Shown here piece by piece: positions 57,301-64,000 of a DNA stretch of 64,000 nt (the first letter of the stretch is position 1; each line of letters begins with the position of its first letter). The notes beneath the pieces were generated by a model. The model was not told the origin of the DNA. It searched no databases and was given only the letters and a program-made list of their open reading frames with translations. Origin of the DNA: Luidia sarsii (lineage: Eukaryota > Echinodermata > Asteroidea > Paxillosida > Luidiidae); contig OX465115.1 of NCBI GenBank assembly GCA_949987565.1, forward strand, positions 7,900,566 to 7,964,565. Direction: 5' to 3'. The position numbers were made by a program, and so were the translations under genes.

Positions 57301-60300
57301 TCTTTTCTTACTTTCATAAGGAACTTTTCTGGCCTCCCAAAAATGTGAGTACATCAAACTTGATTAAATGTGCCTTTTATTGAAATAAGTGTGCTCTAAT
57401 CTACAGGGATTGAATATAATGAAAAAATGCCTGGACAGCAGGCTTAGTCAGTGAAAAACTGCTCTAGACTTGAACTTGTTTTTACCAGACTTTCAAACTT
57501 GGGAGTATTGTCCAGGTACACTCTACATGTCTGTGCATTAAGTCTTTGATGTTATGAACATGAAACTTGTTATCATTTCAGTGCAACGCATACAGGCAAT
57601 ACTTCAAGAGATGACACAAGTAATGTAATGAAATGAAAGCTTGCACTTTCCAGACAACCGGTCCAGTGTGCGCACACACTGTGCTAGATTGACGCTGAAA
57701 TCACTAGATTAGGTCCACGGTGTTGTGGATATTTCAACCCCTGAGTGTACTAATGTACTGATATGAGTGTGCTACCATAAACCAAACCAGAAATATGTAT
57801 GTCCACTATACAAACTTTCAGTGCACTACAGTCCATTCTTCTTAAGATGTAGAGCATACCCTCTCCTCCAGTCCAGCCACGGCTGGCCTGTCGAGAGTCG
57901 TTATCACCTGTCAGTCAAGAATATCACCAAATTCACAGCGGCCACATGAACAGCAGTACACGGTCCTGACTGGTGTTATGAATATGCTGAGGCCATAGAG
58001 CTCTATAAACGCGCGGTACGAATGTGTGCTGACATGGACGCGCATCCGCAATTACCAAAGAGGGCAATTTAAGCTTGAAGTGCCCGGATGTCAGTATCAA
58101 TCGCGCGTAATATGAATGGAGAAAGGTATAGCCGAAAGGTTGTGAATGCGGAAACTAAAATGTTATAGAAATATTTTTTTAGTAATGAAAGGAAAGGCCA
58201 TCAATATCTCAAGGAATTGTCGAATTTTGATGTCTTACTTTCTTTTGTAAAAATTGGAAGAAAATACTGAAGTACTGCACTGCTGCTCCAGACATGCAGT
58301 GACACAAGTGTCCTGAAAGCCGAGTCGTTCACCGTGCAATTTAAGGGCCCGGACCCTGCCGGATTCTTTGCAGGTCCGCAACACTTTCAAGTGATGGCGG
58401 GTGTCACTGTGTCCGGTCTACTGTTACAGATATTTCCTTTCTAACCATCCATGGCGCAACTGTACGTGTGTGTATGTACTAGGTGGGTGTGTGTGTTCAA
58501 ATGTGCGTGTATGTGTACGTATACAGTCTTTGACGCGTCGCGTTGCGTCTAGTTTGCCCAAAAGAGATCCATGCATTTGCCCTCTTTGGTAATGGCGTCG
58601 CAGTCCCCTTGTGGGCACGCATCACGCGATCAGTGCGCACTCTAGTTTATTTATAGAGCTATATGGCTCAGGTTCTTCTTACAGTGAACAGACTGTATTC
58701 CAATCATGGCAACTAGCAAGCACACAGTGTAATGCAGTAGTTGTGCTACACATTGGTTCTTGGTGTAAATCACAGTCAGATTGTTTGGTTTTTCAGACCA
58801 ATGGGAGTGTGGACACAGTTGCAGCTAAGCCAAGCAGACAACCTATAGCACCAGCCAAGGCAGCACACCCACCATCTGTGCAGGAGACTACCACCATACC
58901 TCTACCCATAGACACTGATGATAGACCACTACCAACACTCAAACAGTAGGTCCAAACCACTCAGCTATATACTAACTGGATAGCATGCAATGTTACAGGC
59001 CTTGATTTTGTTTCAAATCTTAATGATTATGAGGTCTCAAAATACAGAGGTCATTGTCATGGACATGGTTATGGAATCATGTCAGGACAAGATTTTACTT
59101 GTGTTTACATGTGTTTGTGACTTTCAATTAGTTATACCCCTCTACCCCTTAGTCTCTTGGGTCTCAGTATTGGGCGAAAAGATCTTAGTGTCTTGGGTCT
59201 CAGTATTGGGCAATGAGATCTTAGTCTCTTAGGTCTCAGTATTGGGCAATGAGATCTTAGTCTCTTAGGTCTCAGTATTGGGCAATGAGATCTTAGTCTC
59301 TTAGGTCTCAGTATTGGGCAATGAGATCTTAGTCTCTTAGGTCTCAGTATTGGGCAATGAGATCTTAGTCTCTTAGGTCTCAGTATTGGGCAATGAGATC
59401 TTAGTCTCTTAGGTCTCAGTATTGGGCAATGAGATCTTAGTCTCTTAGGTCTCAGTATTGGGCAATGAGATCTTAGTCTCTTAGGTCTCAGTATTGGGCA
59501 ATGAGATCTTAGTCTCTTAGGTCTCAGTATTGGGCAATGAGATCTTAGTCTCTTAGGTCTCAGTATTGGGCAATGAGATCTTAGTCTCTTAGGTCTCAGT
59601 ATTGGGCAATGAGATCTTAGTCTCTTAGGTCTCAGTATTGGGCAATGAGATCTTAGTCTCTTAGGTCTCAGTATTGGGCAATGAGATCTTAGTCTCTTAG
59701 GTCTCAGTATTGGGCAATGAGATCTTAGTCTCTTAGGTCTCAGTATTGGGCAATGAGATCTTAGTCTCTTGGGTCTCAGTATTGGGCAATAAGATCTTAG
59801 TCTCTTAGGTCTCAGTATTGGGCAATGAGATCTTAGTCTCTTAGGTCTCAGTATTGGGCAATGAGATCTTAGTCTCTTAGGTCTCAGTATTGGGCAATGA
59901 GATCTTAATCTCTTAGGTCTCAGTATTGGGCAATGAGATCTTAGTCTCTTAGGTCTCAGTATTGGGCAATGAGATCTTAGTCTCTTAGGTCTCAGTATTG
60001 GGCAATGAGATCTTAGTCTCTTAGGTCTCAGTATTGGGCAATGAGATCTTAGTCTCTTGGGTCTCAGTATTGGGCAATAAGATCTTAGTCTCTTAGGTCT
60101 CAGTATTGGGCAATGAGATCTTAGTCTCTTAGGTCTCAGTATTGGGCAATGAGATCTTAGTCTCTTGGGTCTCAGTATGCCTTATGTATGTCCATTGTGT
60201 ACTGTCTATGGCTTATGTCTATTGTGTACTGTCTATGGCTTATGTCTATTGTGTACTGTCTATGGCTAATGTCTATTGTGTACTGTCTGGCTAATGTCTA

Positions 60301-63173
60301 TTGTGTACTGTCTATGCCTAATGTATATTGTGTACTAAGGCTGGGCAGAAAACCTGGAATAACAGTCTAAAATGGGTGGCATGATCAAATGGGTGGGCTG
60401 CCATATATTGGCAATCAAGTAAGCACACGTAATGCGCAGTGCATACCCAAGTAGTGTCCTGTTATTGCCGTGCTGAGTTGTTTATTCGCATTCGCAAGAT
60501 GTACGGAGAACAACACGACAGCGGTGAGCGATTGATCCTCCCGATTTGATGCCTTTCGACTTAAATGCAGAAATGTGGCTTGGACGTGGATGGCTACACA
60601 TTTCAGGGATGTTTTTTTGTGAGAGTACAGTTACAAGACCTAGAGTGTTTTGTACAGTGCTATATTGGGAGCTCGAATTAGTGTTCTGCAACGAGAAACA
60701 ATATTAGCATAAAGGGCGCCCGCACGCGCTAAGTTCACCCACCCATCTTAGCACGCCGCCCATTTCAGCAGGTTGTCACTACGTGCTCAGATGGGTGGTG
60801 GCGTCATTGAATAAAGTTGTCTTTTTAGCCATGGTTATCATTAGGTGCAATCCTGCTAGAAAAGGAAAACCGTTGAAAAGTGCACCGCATCATCGCGATT
60901 CAAGAATCGATTTGTTTTTGTGCACGAGTGTACCCACGGCAATGATTTCGGAAAGTGGATCGTGATTCAAAAATTATTGCTTTGCAGGCCACGGCCGCCG
61001 AACTGCACGTGCCTGAAATATGACCTAATCAGATTGCACATGCCTGGAATATGACCCTGCTGGATTTTTTTCCGTCGCGAAACCAACGCACTCCGCACCA
61101 TGTGCAGTGCGATGATGCAACACGAAGGGCTTGTGTACCGCATGTACCGTACGCACTTGAATACGCAGCAGAACGGGCACAGGCCTGAGGTGTTTTTTCA
61201 GCATGGTTCCCGCCTTAGCGGCCTCACACGGTTTTAATCCTGGCCGAATGGGAGGGAACCAGTCTACAAGATGCACGTGTTGCGACTGCGATAGCGACCA
61301 GCGGGCATTACGCAATGTAATTCCGGGTTCTTAATTTCTTATGTTTTACATTGAATGATGGGTATCCGGGTACTGACGATTTCAAAATTCGGGTATCCGG
61401 TTCCTCAAATACCCGATTTTGCCCAGCCTTATTGTGTACTGTCTATGCTTAATGTCTATTGTGTACTGTCTACCGTATGCCTAATGTTTATTTTTTTTAA
61501 TTTAGTGGGCCTGACGTTTCGATCCTAACAGGACCTTTCTCAAAGGCCTTTGAGAAAGGTCCTGCTAGGATCGAAACGTCAGGCCCACTTAATTTTAAGA
61601 TTTGCATTTTGGTAATTTTAGTCAGTAAGCAGTTTGCAACATTTTTGTATATCACCTAATGTTTACATGTGTACTATCTATGGCTAATGTCTAGTGTGTG
61701 TTGTTGTATTTAGCTCTCCAAGGGTAGAGCCAGTAGAGCAGTCACCAAGGCAAGTAGTGCCTGAGGAGCCAGCATTGGATGATGCTATCCAGGACCAAGT
61801 ACCTCTAGGCGGTGAACAAGCAGAACCAATGAATGAGAACACCCTACGCCAGGCAGCCGCTGCTATTGATGCATTCGGACAAGAACTTGTAAGTGCTGGC
61901 ACACTATCTATCTATATAAATGCCATATCCCTTGGCATTGTAATCATGACATGCCATAGTTCTGTACCTGTTTGAATGAGATGGTTTGCATTGGCTGTGT
62001 ATCATAGGTAGCCAAACTCTACTCCAAGAACTGTACCTGTTTCTCCTGATGACGGCCAGAGCATACTGGTCGGAACGTCGAGTTACCCTCAGGTTCTTTT
62101 CAGAATCATACCTCTTCCTTTAAGAGACCTGATACATGGTGTTGACCGCAAACCTTCCTATATTGATTCACCCACCATGCAAAGCCTTAAGTCTCATCTG
62201 TTTGAATGAGATGGTTTGCATTGGCTGTGTATCATAGGTAGCCAAACTCTTCTCCAAGAATTGTGCCTGTTTGAATGAGATGGTTTGCATTGGCTGTGTA
62301 TCATAGGTAGCCAAACTCTACTCCAAGAATTGTGCCTGTTTGAATGAGATGGTTTGCATTGGCTGTGTATCATAGGTAGCCAAACTCTACTCCAAGAACT
62401 GTGCCTGTTTGAATGAGATGGTTTGCATTGGCTGTGTATCATAGGTAGCCAAACTCTACTCCAAGAACTGTACCTGTTTGAATGAGATGGTTTCCATTGG
62501 CTGTGAATCATAGGTAGCCAAACTCTACTCCAAGAACTGTGCCTGTTTGAATGAGGTGGTTTGCATTGGCTGTGTATCATAGGTAGCCAAACTCTACTCC
62601 AAGAACTGTGGCTGTTTGAATGAGGTGGTTTGCATTGGCTGTGTATCATACATGTAGGTAGCCAAACTCTACTCCAAGAACTGTGCCTGTTTGAATGAGA
62701 TGGTTTCGCATTGGCTGTGTATCATAGGTAGCCAAACTCTACTCCAAGAACTGTGCCTGTTTGAATGAGATGGTTTCGCATTGGCTGTGTATCATAGGTA
62801 GCCAAACTCTACTCCAAGAACTGTGCCTGTTTGAATGAGATGGTTTGCATTGGCTGTGTATCATAGGTAGCCAAACTCTACTCCAAGAACTTTACCTGTT
62901 TGAATGAGATGGTTTGCATTGGCTGTGTATCATAGGTAGCCAAACTCTACTCCAAGAACTGTGCCTGTTTGAATGAGATGGTTTCGCATTGGCTGTGTAT
63001 CATAGGTAGCCAAACTCTACTCCAAGAACTGGACTCTACGTGAAGAAGCCCTAGCTGAGGTCAAGCACAAAATGGAGACTGACACAGATACAGTAGACAA
63101 AGAGGAGTTACGTAACATCCTGAGGGCTTCTGTCTTTGTATCCTCTAAGGGCCTTAAGGATAAGGTCTTTGCT
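39309..63173 (+). CDS. CEP104: CEP104, centrosomal protein of 104 kDa (N-terminal half; continues past the window)
   Basis: Centriole and cilium-tip protein; in vertebrates it binds tubulin, EB1 and the CP110-CEP97 cap and is needed for ciliogenesis (family knowledge). Exons: 39,309-39,513; 42,655-42,736; 46,145-46,283; 48,119-48,306; 52,724-52,833; 53,665-53,720; 54,461-54,616; 57,321-57,344 (microexon); 58,797-58,945; 61,714-61,888; 63,006-63,173. All junctions are GT-AG and the phases agree, giving 484 codons. Residues 1-~150 are the jelly-roll-like N-domain (MPHKIGFCVIHASG, SDNSKTGYKARELKSVHVDA, HKNHVNKYNIYNQ). Then come DYISPMDDLAFDMYQDPEVA and the coiled coil (YDLAKKLKQAIADLQK, EKRRAIETEDYDLAKVKKIQ), a Pro/Thr linker, DDRPLPTLKQ, and the start of the TOG-like region (EELRNILRASVFV). 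Introns carry five tandem-repeat arrays and several transposons. The TOG remainder and zinc fingers lie right of the window. Confidence 0.95.
39585..39665 (-). repeat. tRNA-derived SINE (family 1)
   Basis: On the minus strand: AGGGCTGGAAAGCGTAGGTG, GTGGTAAGAGCACTGGAATG (A box-like, D arm) and TTTTGGGTTCAAGTCCCTGC (B box GGTTCAAGTCC). The same family occurs at 56,940-57,010. Arms do not fold as a functional tRNA (variable acceptor region), so a SINE. It lies in CEP104 intron 1. Confidence 0.6.
39840..40800. other. CEP104 intron 1 sequence, no feature recognised
   Basis: Short frames on both strands at 39,841-40,176 show no domain. GGCAATTGCCGGAATTCCGG near 39,708 is a local palindrome. Nothing else stands out up to the Penelope-like fragment. 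Confidence 0.4.
40805..41735 (-). mobile_element. 5'-truncated Penelope-like element with GIY-YIG endonuclease
   Basis: Minus strand. The coding part (about 41,700-41,138) includes CNIHYVGETKNTLIKRIYMY, a GIY-YIG endonuclease core with the expected NIxYVGET form, preceded by a CTSNIIY/ISC block split by a frameshift and by the linker Cys motifs FKCTSKCIVCKTHVK. It ends SHEKMWMKRLRTIQPHGLNI and a stop. Upstream LRDLIVRAEVPPLDS is the usual RT-EN linker. The RT itself is missing. The 3' UTR is a purine-rich repeat (GGGTAGGGATTAGTGAGAAG twice). It ends at 40,811-40,864 with a motif containing GATCGAAACGTCAGGCC, resembling the hammerhead-type core known in Penelope elements. Confidence 0.88.
40960..41085. 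repeat. tandem duplication in Penelope 3' UTR (~60-bp unit)
   Basis: GGGCAAGGAGTAGGGTAGGG through GAGAAGAGGGGGAAAGATCA occurs twice in tandem, with a third partial unit. It is purine-rich on plus. Confidence 0.85.
41938..42008. repeat. TTAA-rich simple repeat
   Basis: TTGATTAATTAATTAATTAA and TTTGATTAATTAATTTC blocks in CEP104 intron 1. Simple sequence. Confidence 0.85.
42876..43414. mobile_element. 539-bp TA-flanked MITE
   Basis: TIRs CCGTAAAATCCTGGGTATAA (left) and CCGTAAAATTCCGGGTATAA (right, reversed), with TA on each side (42,874-42,875; 43,415-43,416). Subterminal GTTGGGGGTGCGCATTATAC occurs near both ends in opposite senses. No coding. It lies in CEP104 intron 2, 140 bases after exon 2. 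TA target suggests a Tc1/mariner relationship. Confidence 0.82.
43420..43740. repeat. ACATGT/TGTACA palindromic microsatellite region
   Basis: Dense CATGTACATG and TGTACATGTACG runs that give long spurious open frames on both strands. Similar tracts occur at 44,590-44,625, 51,080-51,145, 53,085-53,100 and 55,325-55,455. Confidence 0.85.
44185..44240 (-). repeat. diverged Penelope terminal motif
   Basis: Reversed, this reads TTTGAGAAAGGTCCCGCTAG ... GGGATCAAAAC, a diverged match to the terminal motif TTTGAGAAAGGTCCTGCTAG-GATCGAAACG at 40,811-40,864 and 61,498-61,594. No coding attached. Confidence 0.55.
45000..45120. repeat. inverted-repeat cluster GTCGACTTGTCGGTG/CACCGACAAGTCG
   Basis: GGTCGACTTGTCGGTGGGTC is followed at once by GACTTGTCACCGACAAGTCG, giving a compact hairpin. 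Just upstream, TGCCGTGCCATGCCGTGG-type repeats (44,975-45,075) form a small array. Confidence 0.7.
45395..45525 (+). repeat. dispersed repeat (partner 57,850-57,985)
   Basis: CAGCTGGCCTGTCAGCACTT, GCCTGTCAGTCAAGAGTGAC, GCTACATGAACAACAGCACA and GACTGGTGTTACAAATA correspond to diverged text at 57,850-57,985 in the same orientation. A 118-codon frame (45,300-45,656) crosses it but is not kept in the second copy. Confidence 0.65.
46336..48098. repeat. 24-bp satellite in CEP104 intron 3 (~73 units)
   Basis: Unit ACTCACCGATAGTGAGTACAGTGC, with GATAG preceded by ACC, AAAG or AACG and followed by TGAGT or AGAGT. Combinations give a dimeric 48-bp pattern (ACCGATAGTGAGTTCAGTGC with AAAGATAGAGAGTACAGTGC). 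Many units contain GTGAGT and its reverse complement ACTCAC around a CGATA loop. It starts 50 bases after the exon 3 donor and ends 20 bases before exon 4. The period is a multiple of three, so stop-free frames of >200 codons occur on both strands. These are not genes. Confidence 0.95.
48455..49290 (+). repeat. ~20-bp GC-rich minisatellite in CEP104 intron 4 (~41 units)
   Basis: Unit GGCCTGTCACCTGGCCTGGG with 0-4 extra Gs (19-22 bp). Nearly every unit has the E-box CACCTG and a run of three or more Gs. Long open frames in three plus frames and one minus frame are repeat artefacts. It starts 150 bases after the exon 4 donor. Confidence 0.95.
49300..52720. other. CEP104 intron 4, rest
   Basis: AT-rich intron without recognised gene. 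A short local repeat (TTGCGTATCGGCCCG three times, 51,405-51,485) and ACATGT tracts near 51,080-51,145 are present. The 76-codon frame 51,807-52,037 has no domain I recognise. GCTGGATTTCACCAAGCTCT at 52,445 resembles a degraded Harbinger MITE end. Confidence 0.4.
52925..53045 (-). repeat. tRNA-like SINE (family 2)
   Basis: Reversed, GTATGGGTTTGAATCCAACC is a good B box and T arm. The 3' side GTTGCCTGTTTTATTTTTTC is AT-rich. A related copy lies at 54,140-54,215 with GGTCTGAATCCAACTCGAGG and GCCTGTATTTTTT. In CEP104 intron 5. Confidence 0.5.
53046..53664. other. CEP104 intron 5, rest
   Basis: No feature recognised beyond a short ACATGT tract at 53,088. Frames on both strands at 53,401-53,677 are chance ORFs partly overlapping exon 6. 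Confidence 0.4.
53721..54460. other. CEP104 intron 6
   Basis: AT-rich intron with the second family-2 SINE copy at 54,140-54,215 (reversed GGTCTGAATCCAACTCG). Nothing else recognised. Confidence 0.45.
55325..55460. repeat. TGTACATG palindromic microsatellite inside the Kolobok-like element
   Basis: TACATGTACATGTACATGTA and TGTACAGTGCACGTACAATG runs; open frames here are low complexity. Confidence 0.8.
56230..56493 (-). CDS. THAP zinc-finger domain, N-terminal piece of a transposase
   Basis: 87 codons starting MVYCQAFGCNNASGKKLGKS. The C2CH set is present: Cys4 and Cys9 in YCQAFGC, then CSDHF (Cys ~60, His ~63), with FHAVPNK, LFGKWAAAIK and the terminal DHF. These are the invariant Pro, Trp and Phe of THAP fingers. 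THAP domains bind DNA and serve as the end-recognition domain of P and Kolobok transposases (family knowledge). The frame stops 20-25 residues after the finger. A downstream exon may have been lost or may lie to the left, but I found no DDE region in the element. Confidence 0.82.
   Translation of the reverse strand: MVYCQAFGCNNASGKKLGKSFHAVPNKAKRPELFGKWAAAIKVEKCLNVGYKYSRNDVICSDHFTEEELGSRLTCGPNSPARSREIY
56940..57010 (-). repeat. tRNA-derived SINE (family 1, second copy)
   Basis: Reversed: GAGGGCTGGAAAGCTCAGAT, GATGGTAAGAGCGCATAAAC and CTCACCTTCAAGTCCCTGTC. It aligns with 39,585-39,665 through the D-arm-like GGTAAGAGC and B box TTCAAGTCC. Confidence 0.6.
57321..57344 (+). CDS. CEP104: CEP104 candidate 24-nt microexon
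   Basis: A strong acceptor (TTTTCTTACTTTCATAAG) and donor (GTGAGT) bound 24 bases that read ELFWPPKN in the required phase 0 between exons ending LLQLSK and beginning TNGSVD. Vertebrate CEP104 continues with an E-L-x-x-P stretch after its coiled coil at this point, so inclusion improves the match. Without it the reading frame also stays open. Confidence 0.6.
57400..58019. other. CEP104 intron with dispersed-repeat fragments
   Basis: 57,650-57,745 is the inverted partner of 38,292-38,392, and 57,850-57,985 the partner of 45,395-45,525. No coding. Confidence 0.55.
58020..58290 (+). repeat. dispersed repeat, copy b (partner 10,950-11,230)
   Basis: CAATTACCAAAGAGGGCAAT, GCGTAATATGAATGGAGAAA, GGTATAGCCGAAAGGTT and GGAAAGGCCATCAATATCTC align with the first copy. 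Its 73-codon frame there is broken here. Confidence 0.75.
59149..60178 (+). repeat. 36-bp minisatellite (28.6 units)
   Basis: Unit TTAGTCTCTTAGGTCTCAGT + ATTGGGCAATGAGATC, very uniform. Units with CTTGGG and CAATAAG at 59,761 and 60,049 are exactly 288 bases (8 units) apart, hinting at segmental amplification. Each unit contains a TCTCTTAG/GT acceptor-like string. It lies in the CEP104 intron after 58,945. Confidence 0.96.
60179..60336 (+). repeat. 27-bp minisatellite, left part
   Basis: Unit GCTTATGTCTATTGTGTACT + GTCTATG, about six copies. It resumes after the inserted element at 61,431-61,480 and has relics at 61,660-61,700. Confidence 0.9.
60337..61430. mobile_element. 1,094-bp nonautonomous DNA transposon inserted in the 27-bp minisatellite
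   Basis: Ends AAGGCTGGGCAGAAAACC and, reversed, AAGGCTGGGCAAAATCGG. ATTGTGTACT stands immediately before and after, consistent with a 10-bp duplication. Because the target is a tandem repeat, the true duplication could be shorter. CTGGGCA-type ends with 8-10 bp duplication suit hAT- or Mutator-type elements. No transposase frame. Confidence 0.75.
61498..61594. repeat. 49-bp-arm palindrome of the Penelope terminal motif
   Basis: Left arm TTAGTGGGCCTGACGTTTCG ... CTTTCTCAAAGG, right arm CCTTTGAGAAAGGTCCTGCT ... GTCAGGCCCACTTAA, with no loop and only a couple of mismatches (CTAACAGG versus CTAGCAGG). Each arm equals the terminal motif of the Penelope-like element at 40,811. Confidence 0.92.
61969..63027 (+). 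repeat. 69-bp tandem array duplicating the exon 10 splice acceptor
   Basis: Unit: TGTTTGAATGAGATGGTTTG + CATTGGCTGTGTATCATAG | GTAGCCAAACTCTACTCCAA + GAACTGTGCC. The part after the bar is the start of CEP104 exon 10. Twelve upstream units precede the real exon, which continues AACTGGACTCTACG at 63,023. Variants: TTTCGCATT in three units, a CATGTAG insertion at 62,650, and AATTG in two. The first unit is split by a 157-base insert (62,042-62,198). In frame, read-through from any decoy meets TAG at the next unit's acceptor. Confidence 0.95.
62042..62198 (+). repeat. 157-bp insert with hammerhead-like core
   Basis: Interrupts the first unit of the 69-bp array. CTGATGA (62,046-62,052), then CGGCCAG AGCATA CTGGTCG (a 7-bp stem with one G-U pair and a 6-base loop), then GAACGTC. 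This order is that of a hammerhead ribozyme (CUGAUGA, stem II, GAAAC) with one altered core base. Penelope-like elements are known to carry such motifs. No coding. Confidence 0.5.
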
Positions 63174-63200
63174 GTAAGTGTGTATGTATATGAACCTTAA

Positions 63201-63834
63201 CCACTTCACGCCGGGGGTTTTTCAGCGTCGATGACTGCCATACGGGGGTTTTTGAACAATGCATCATTTTAAAATCTTGCTAAAACAATCGGAACAATAT
63301 ATTTCTGTGAAATAAATCGATAAGGGTATACTATGGGTACAAGAGAGTAAAACCTGGCACAATTCGGACGTCGTTGTGGCTTTTGTCAAGAGATTATCCA
63401 TTCGAAAAAGGGCCCTTTGTGCGTCGTCAATGGACCGTAACGGACGCGTGTGTGCGTGCGTGTACACTGCTGACAATCCCTGACCGCAGACTCCAGCCTC
63501 CACTCCAGGCAGTCAAATCTTCGAGTTGGTCGGCCACAAACGACCGTACAGATTACGGTAAAGAATGTGGGGGGAATTCCAATGCCAGACCAACGACCGT
63601 TGGGCTGTGTGGCATGCAAAGACAATGTCCCCCGCGTGCTTTCAGCTGCTAATCTTGCAATTCATGTGGCAACTTGCGTCAAAAAGGGTCTTTGTACTGA
63701 TTCGTATTGCTTTGTTGTAAGCTGAAAAGAGTCTTTGTTTAGAATGTGGACAATAGTGGTGCCCGGATTCAAAGGGCCCCGTTGCAAAGGCAATCTATTT
63801 GACCTCCGGATTCGGAGGTCCCGGTGCGAAGTGG
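63201..63834. mobile_element. 634-bp piggyBac-type MITE (TTAA)
   Basis: Ends CCACTTCACGCCGGGGGTTT and, reversed, CCACTTCGCACCGGGACCTC, between TTAA at 63,197-63,200 and 63,835-63,838. CC-starting TIRs beside TTAA fit piggyBac. Short frames inside show no domain. It begins 28 bases after the exon 10 donor of CEP104. Confidence 0.8.
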
Positions 63835-64000
63835 TTAACCACTCTGCACTGAGCCCAAATTCCTTGTTGACACGCAAAAACTGCTGTGTGGTACCAAGAC
63901 TCTATCAATCCACTGGCTATATACTGAAGCGATCTAACTGCACTGCTCATGTACACATGTAGCACAAACAATACACGCTTGCCACCAGCTGACCACCCTG

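Noticed and set aside
62194..62649. 151-codon minus-strand frame with a 23-residue repeat
   Set aside because: Antisense reading of the 69-bp splice-acceptor array; no start context or domain.

Overview
This window is eukaryotic nuclear DNA from an intron-rich, transposon-dense animal genome. The only conserved host genes I recognise are the 5' part of PPP1R7 (SDS22) on the minus strand at the left edge and the 5' half of CEP104 on the plus strand from 39.3 kb to the right edge. Both are split into short phase-consistent exons with GT-AG junctions, and both continue outside the window. Spliced genes, abundant short DNA transposons, a full Harbinger, Penelope-like fragments, many (ACATGT)n tracts and a TTAGGG interstitial tract suggest a marine invertebrate deuterostome. 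A lancelet (Branchiostoma) is my best guess, but the sequence alone does not prove it.

Layout. 0-4.3 kb: five exons of PPP1R7, one intron carrying a TA-flanked pogo/Tc1-like MITE. 4.3-16.9 kb: gene-free DNA with two copies of a ~1 kb TIR repeat, a large foldback, a mosaic of dispersed repeats, a degenerate telomere-type tract and the 3' end of a Gypsy-type LTR element (integrase plus one LTR). 16,962-22,972: a complete-looking 6.0 kb Harbinger transposon with 18-bp perfect TIRs, a CTG target duplication, a three-exon Myb/SANT-like gene (plus) and a four-exon DDE transposase (minus) that converge on a ~300-bp foldback. 23.7-29.0 kb: a frameshifted LINE on the minus strand facing a second, inverted LINE 3' end. 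30.6-37.4 kb: a nest of three further copies of the 1 kb repeat, a 1.9 kb insert with a terminal hairpin, and a 1.7 kb element carrying eight copies of a 14-bp motif.

39.3-64 kb is CEP104. I could trace ten coding exons plus a likely 24-nt microexon (484 codons in all), covering the N-terminal jelly-roll-like domain, the coiled coil and the start of the TOG-like region. Its introns hold a Penelope-like fragment with a GIY-YIG endonuclease, a 1.9 kb TTAA-flanked element encoding a THAP finger (Kolobok-like), several MITEs and tRNA-like SINEs, and five tandem-repeat arrays. The arrays are the most unusual part. The 69-bp array before exon 10 is made of the exon's own 3' splice site plus its first 22 nt, repeated about 12 times ahead of the real exon. 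The 24-bp array in intron 3 carries a GTGAGT donor-like hexamer in many of its units. CEP104 therefore appears to be spliced through fields of decoy sites.

PPP1R7 and CEP104 are divergently oriented, separated by about 35 kb of mobile DNA. I see no operon, no rRNA, no functional tRNA and no CRISPR array.
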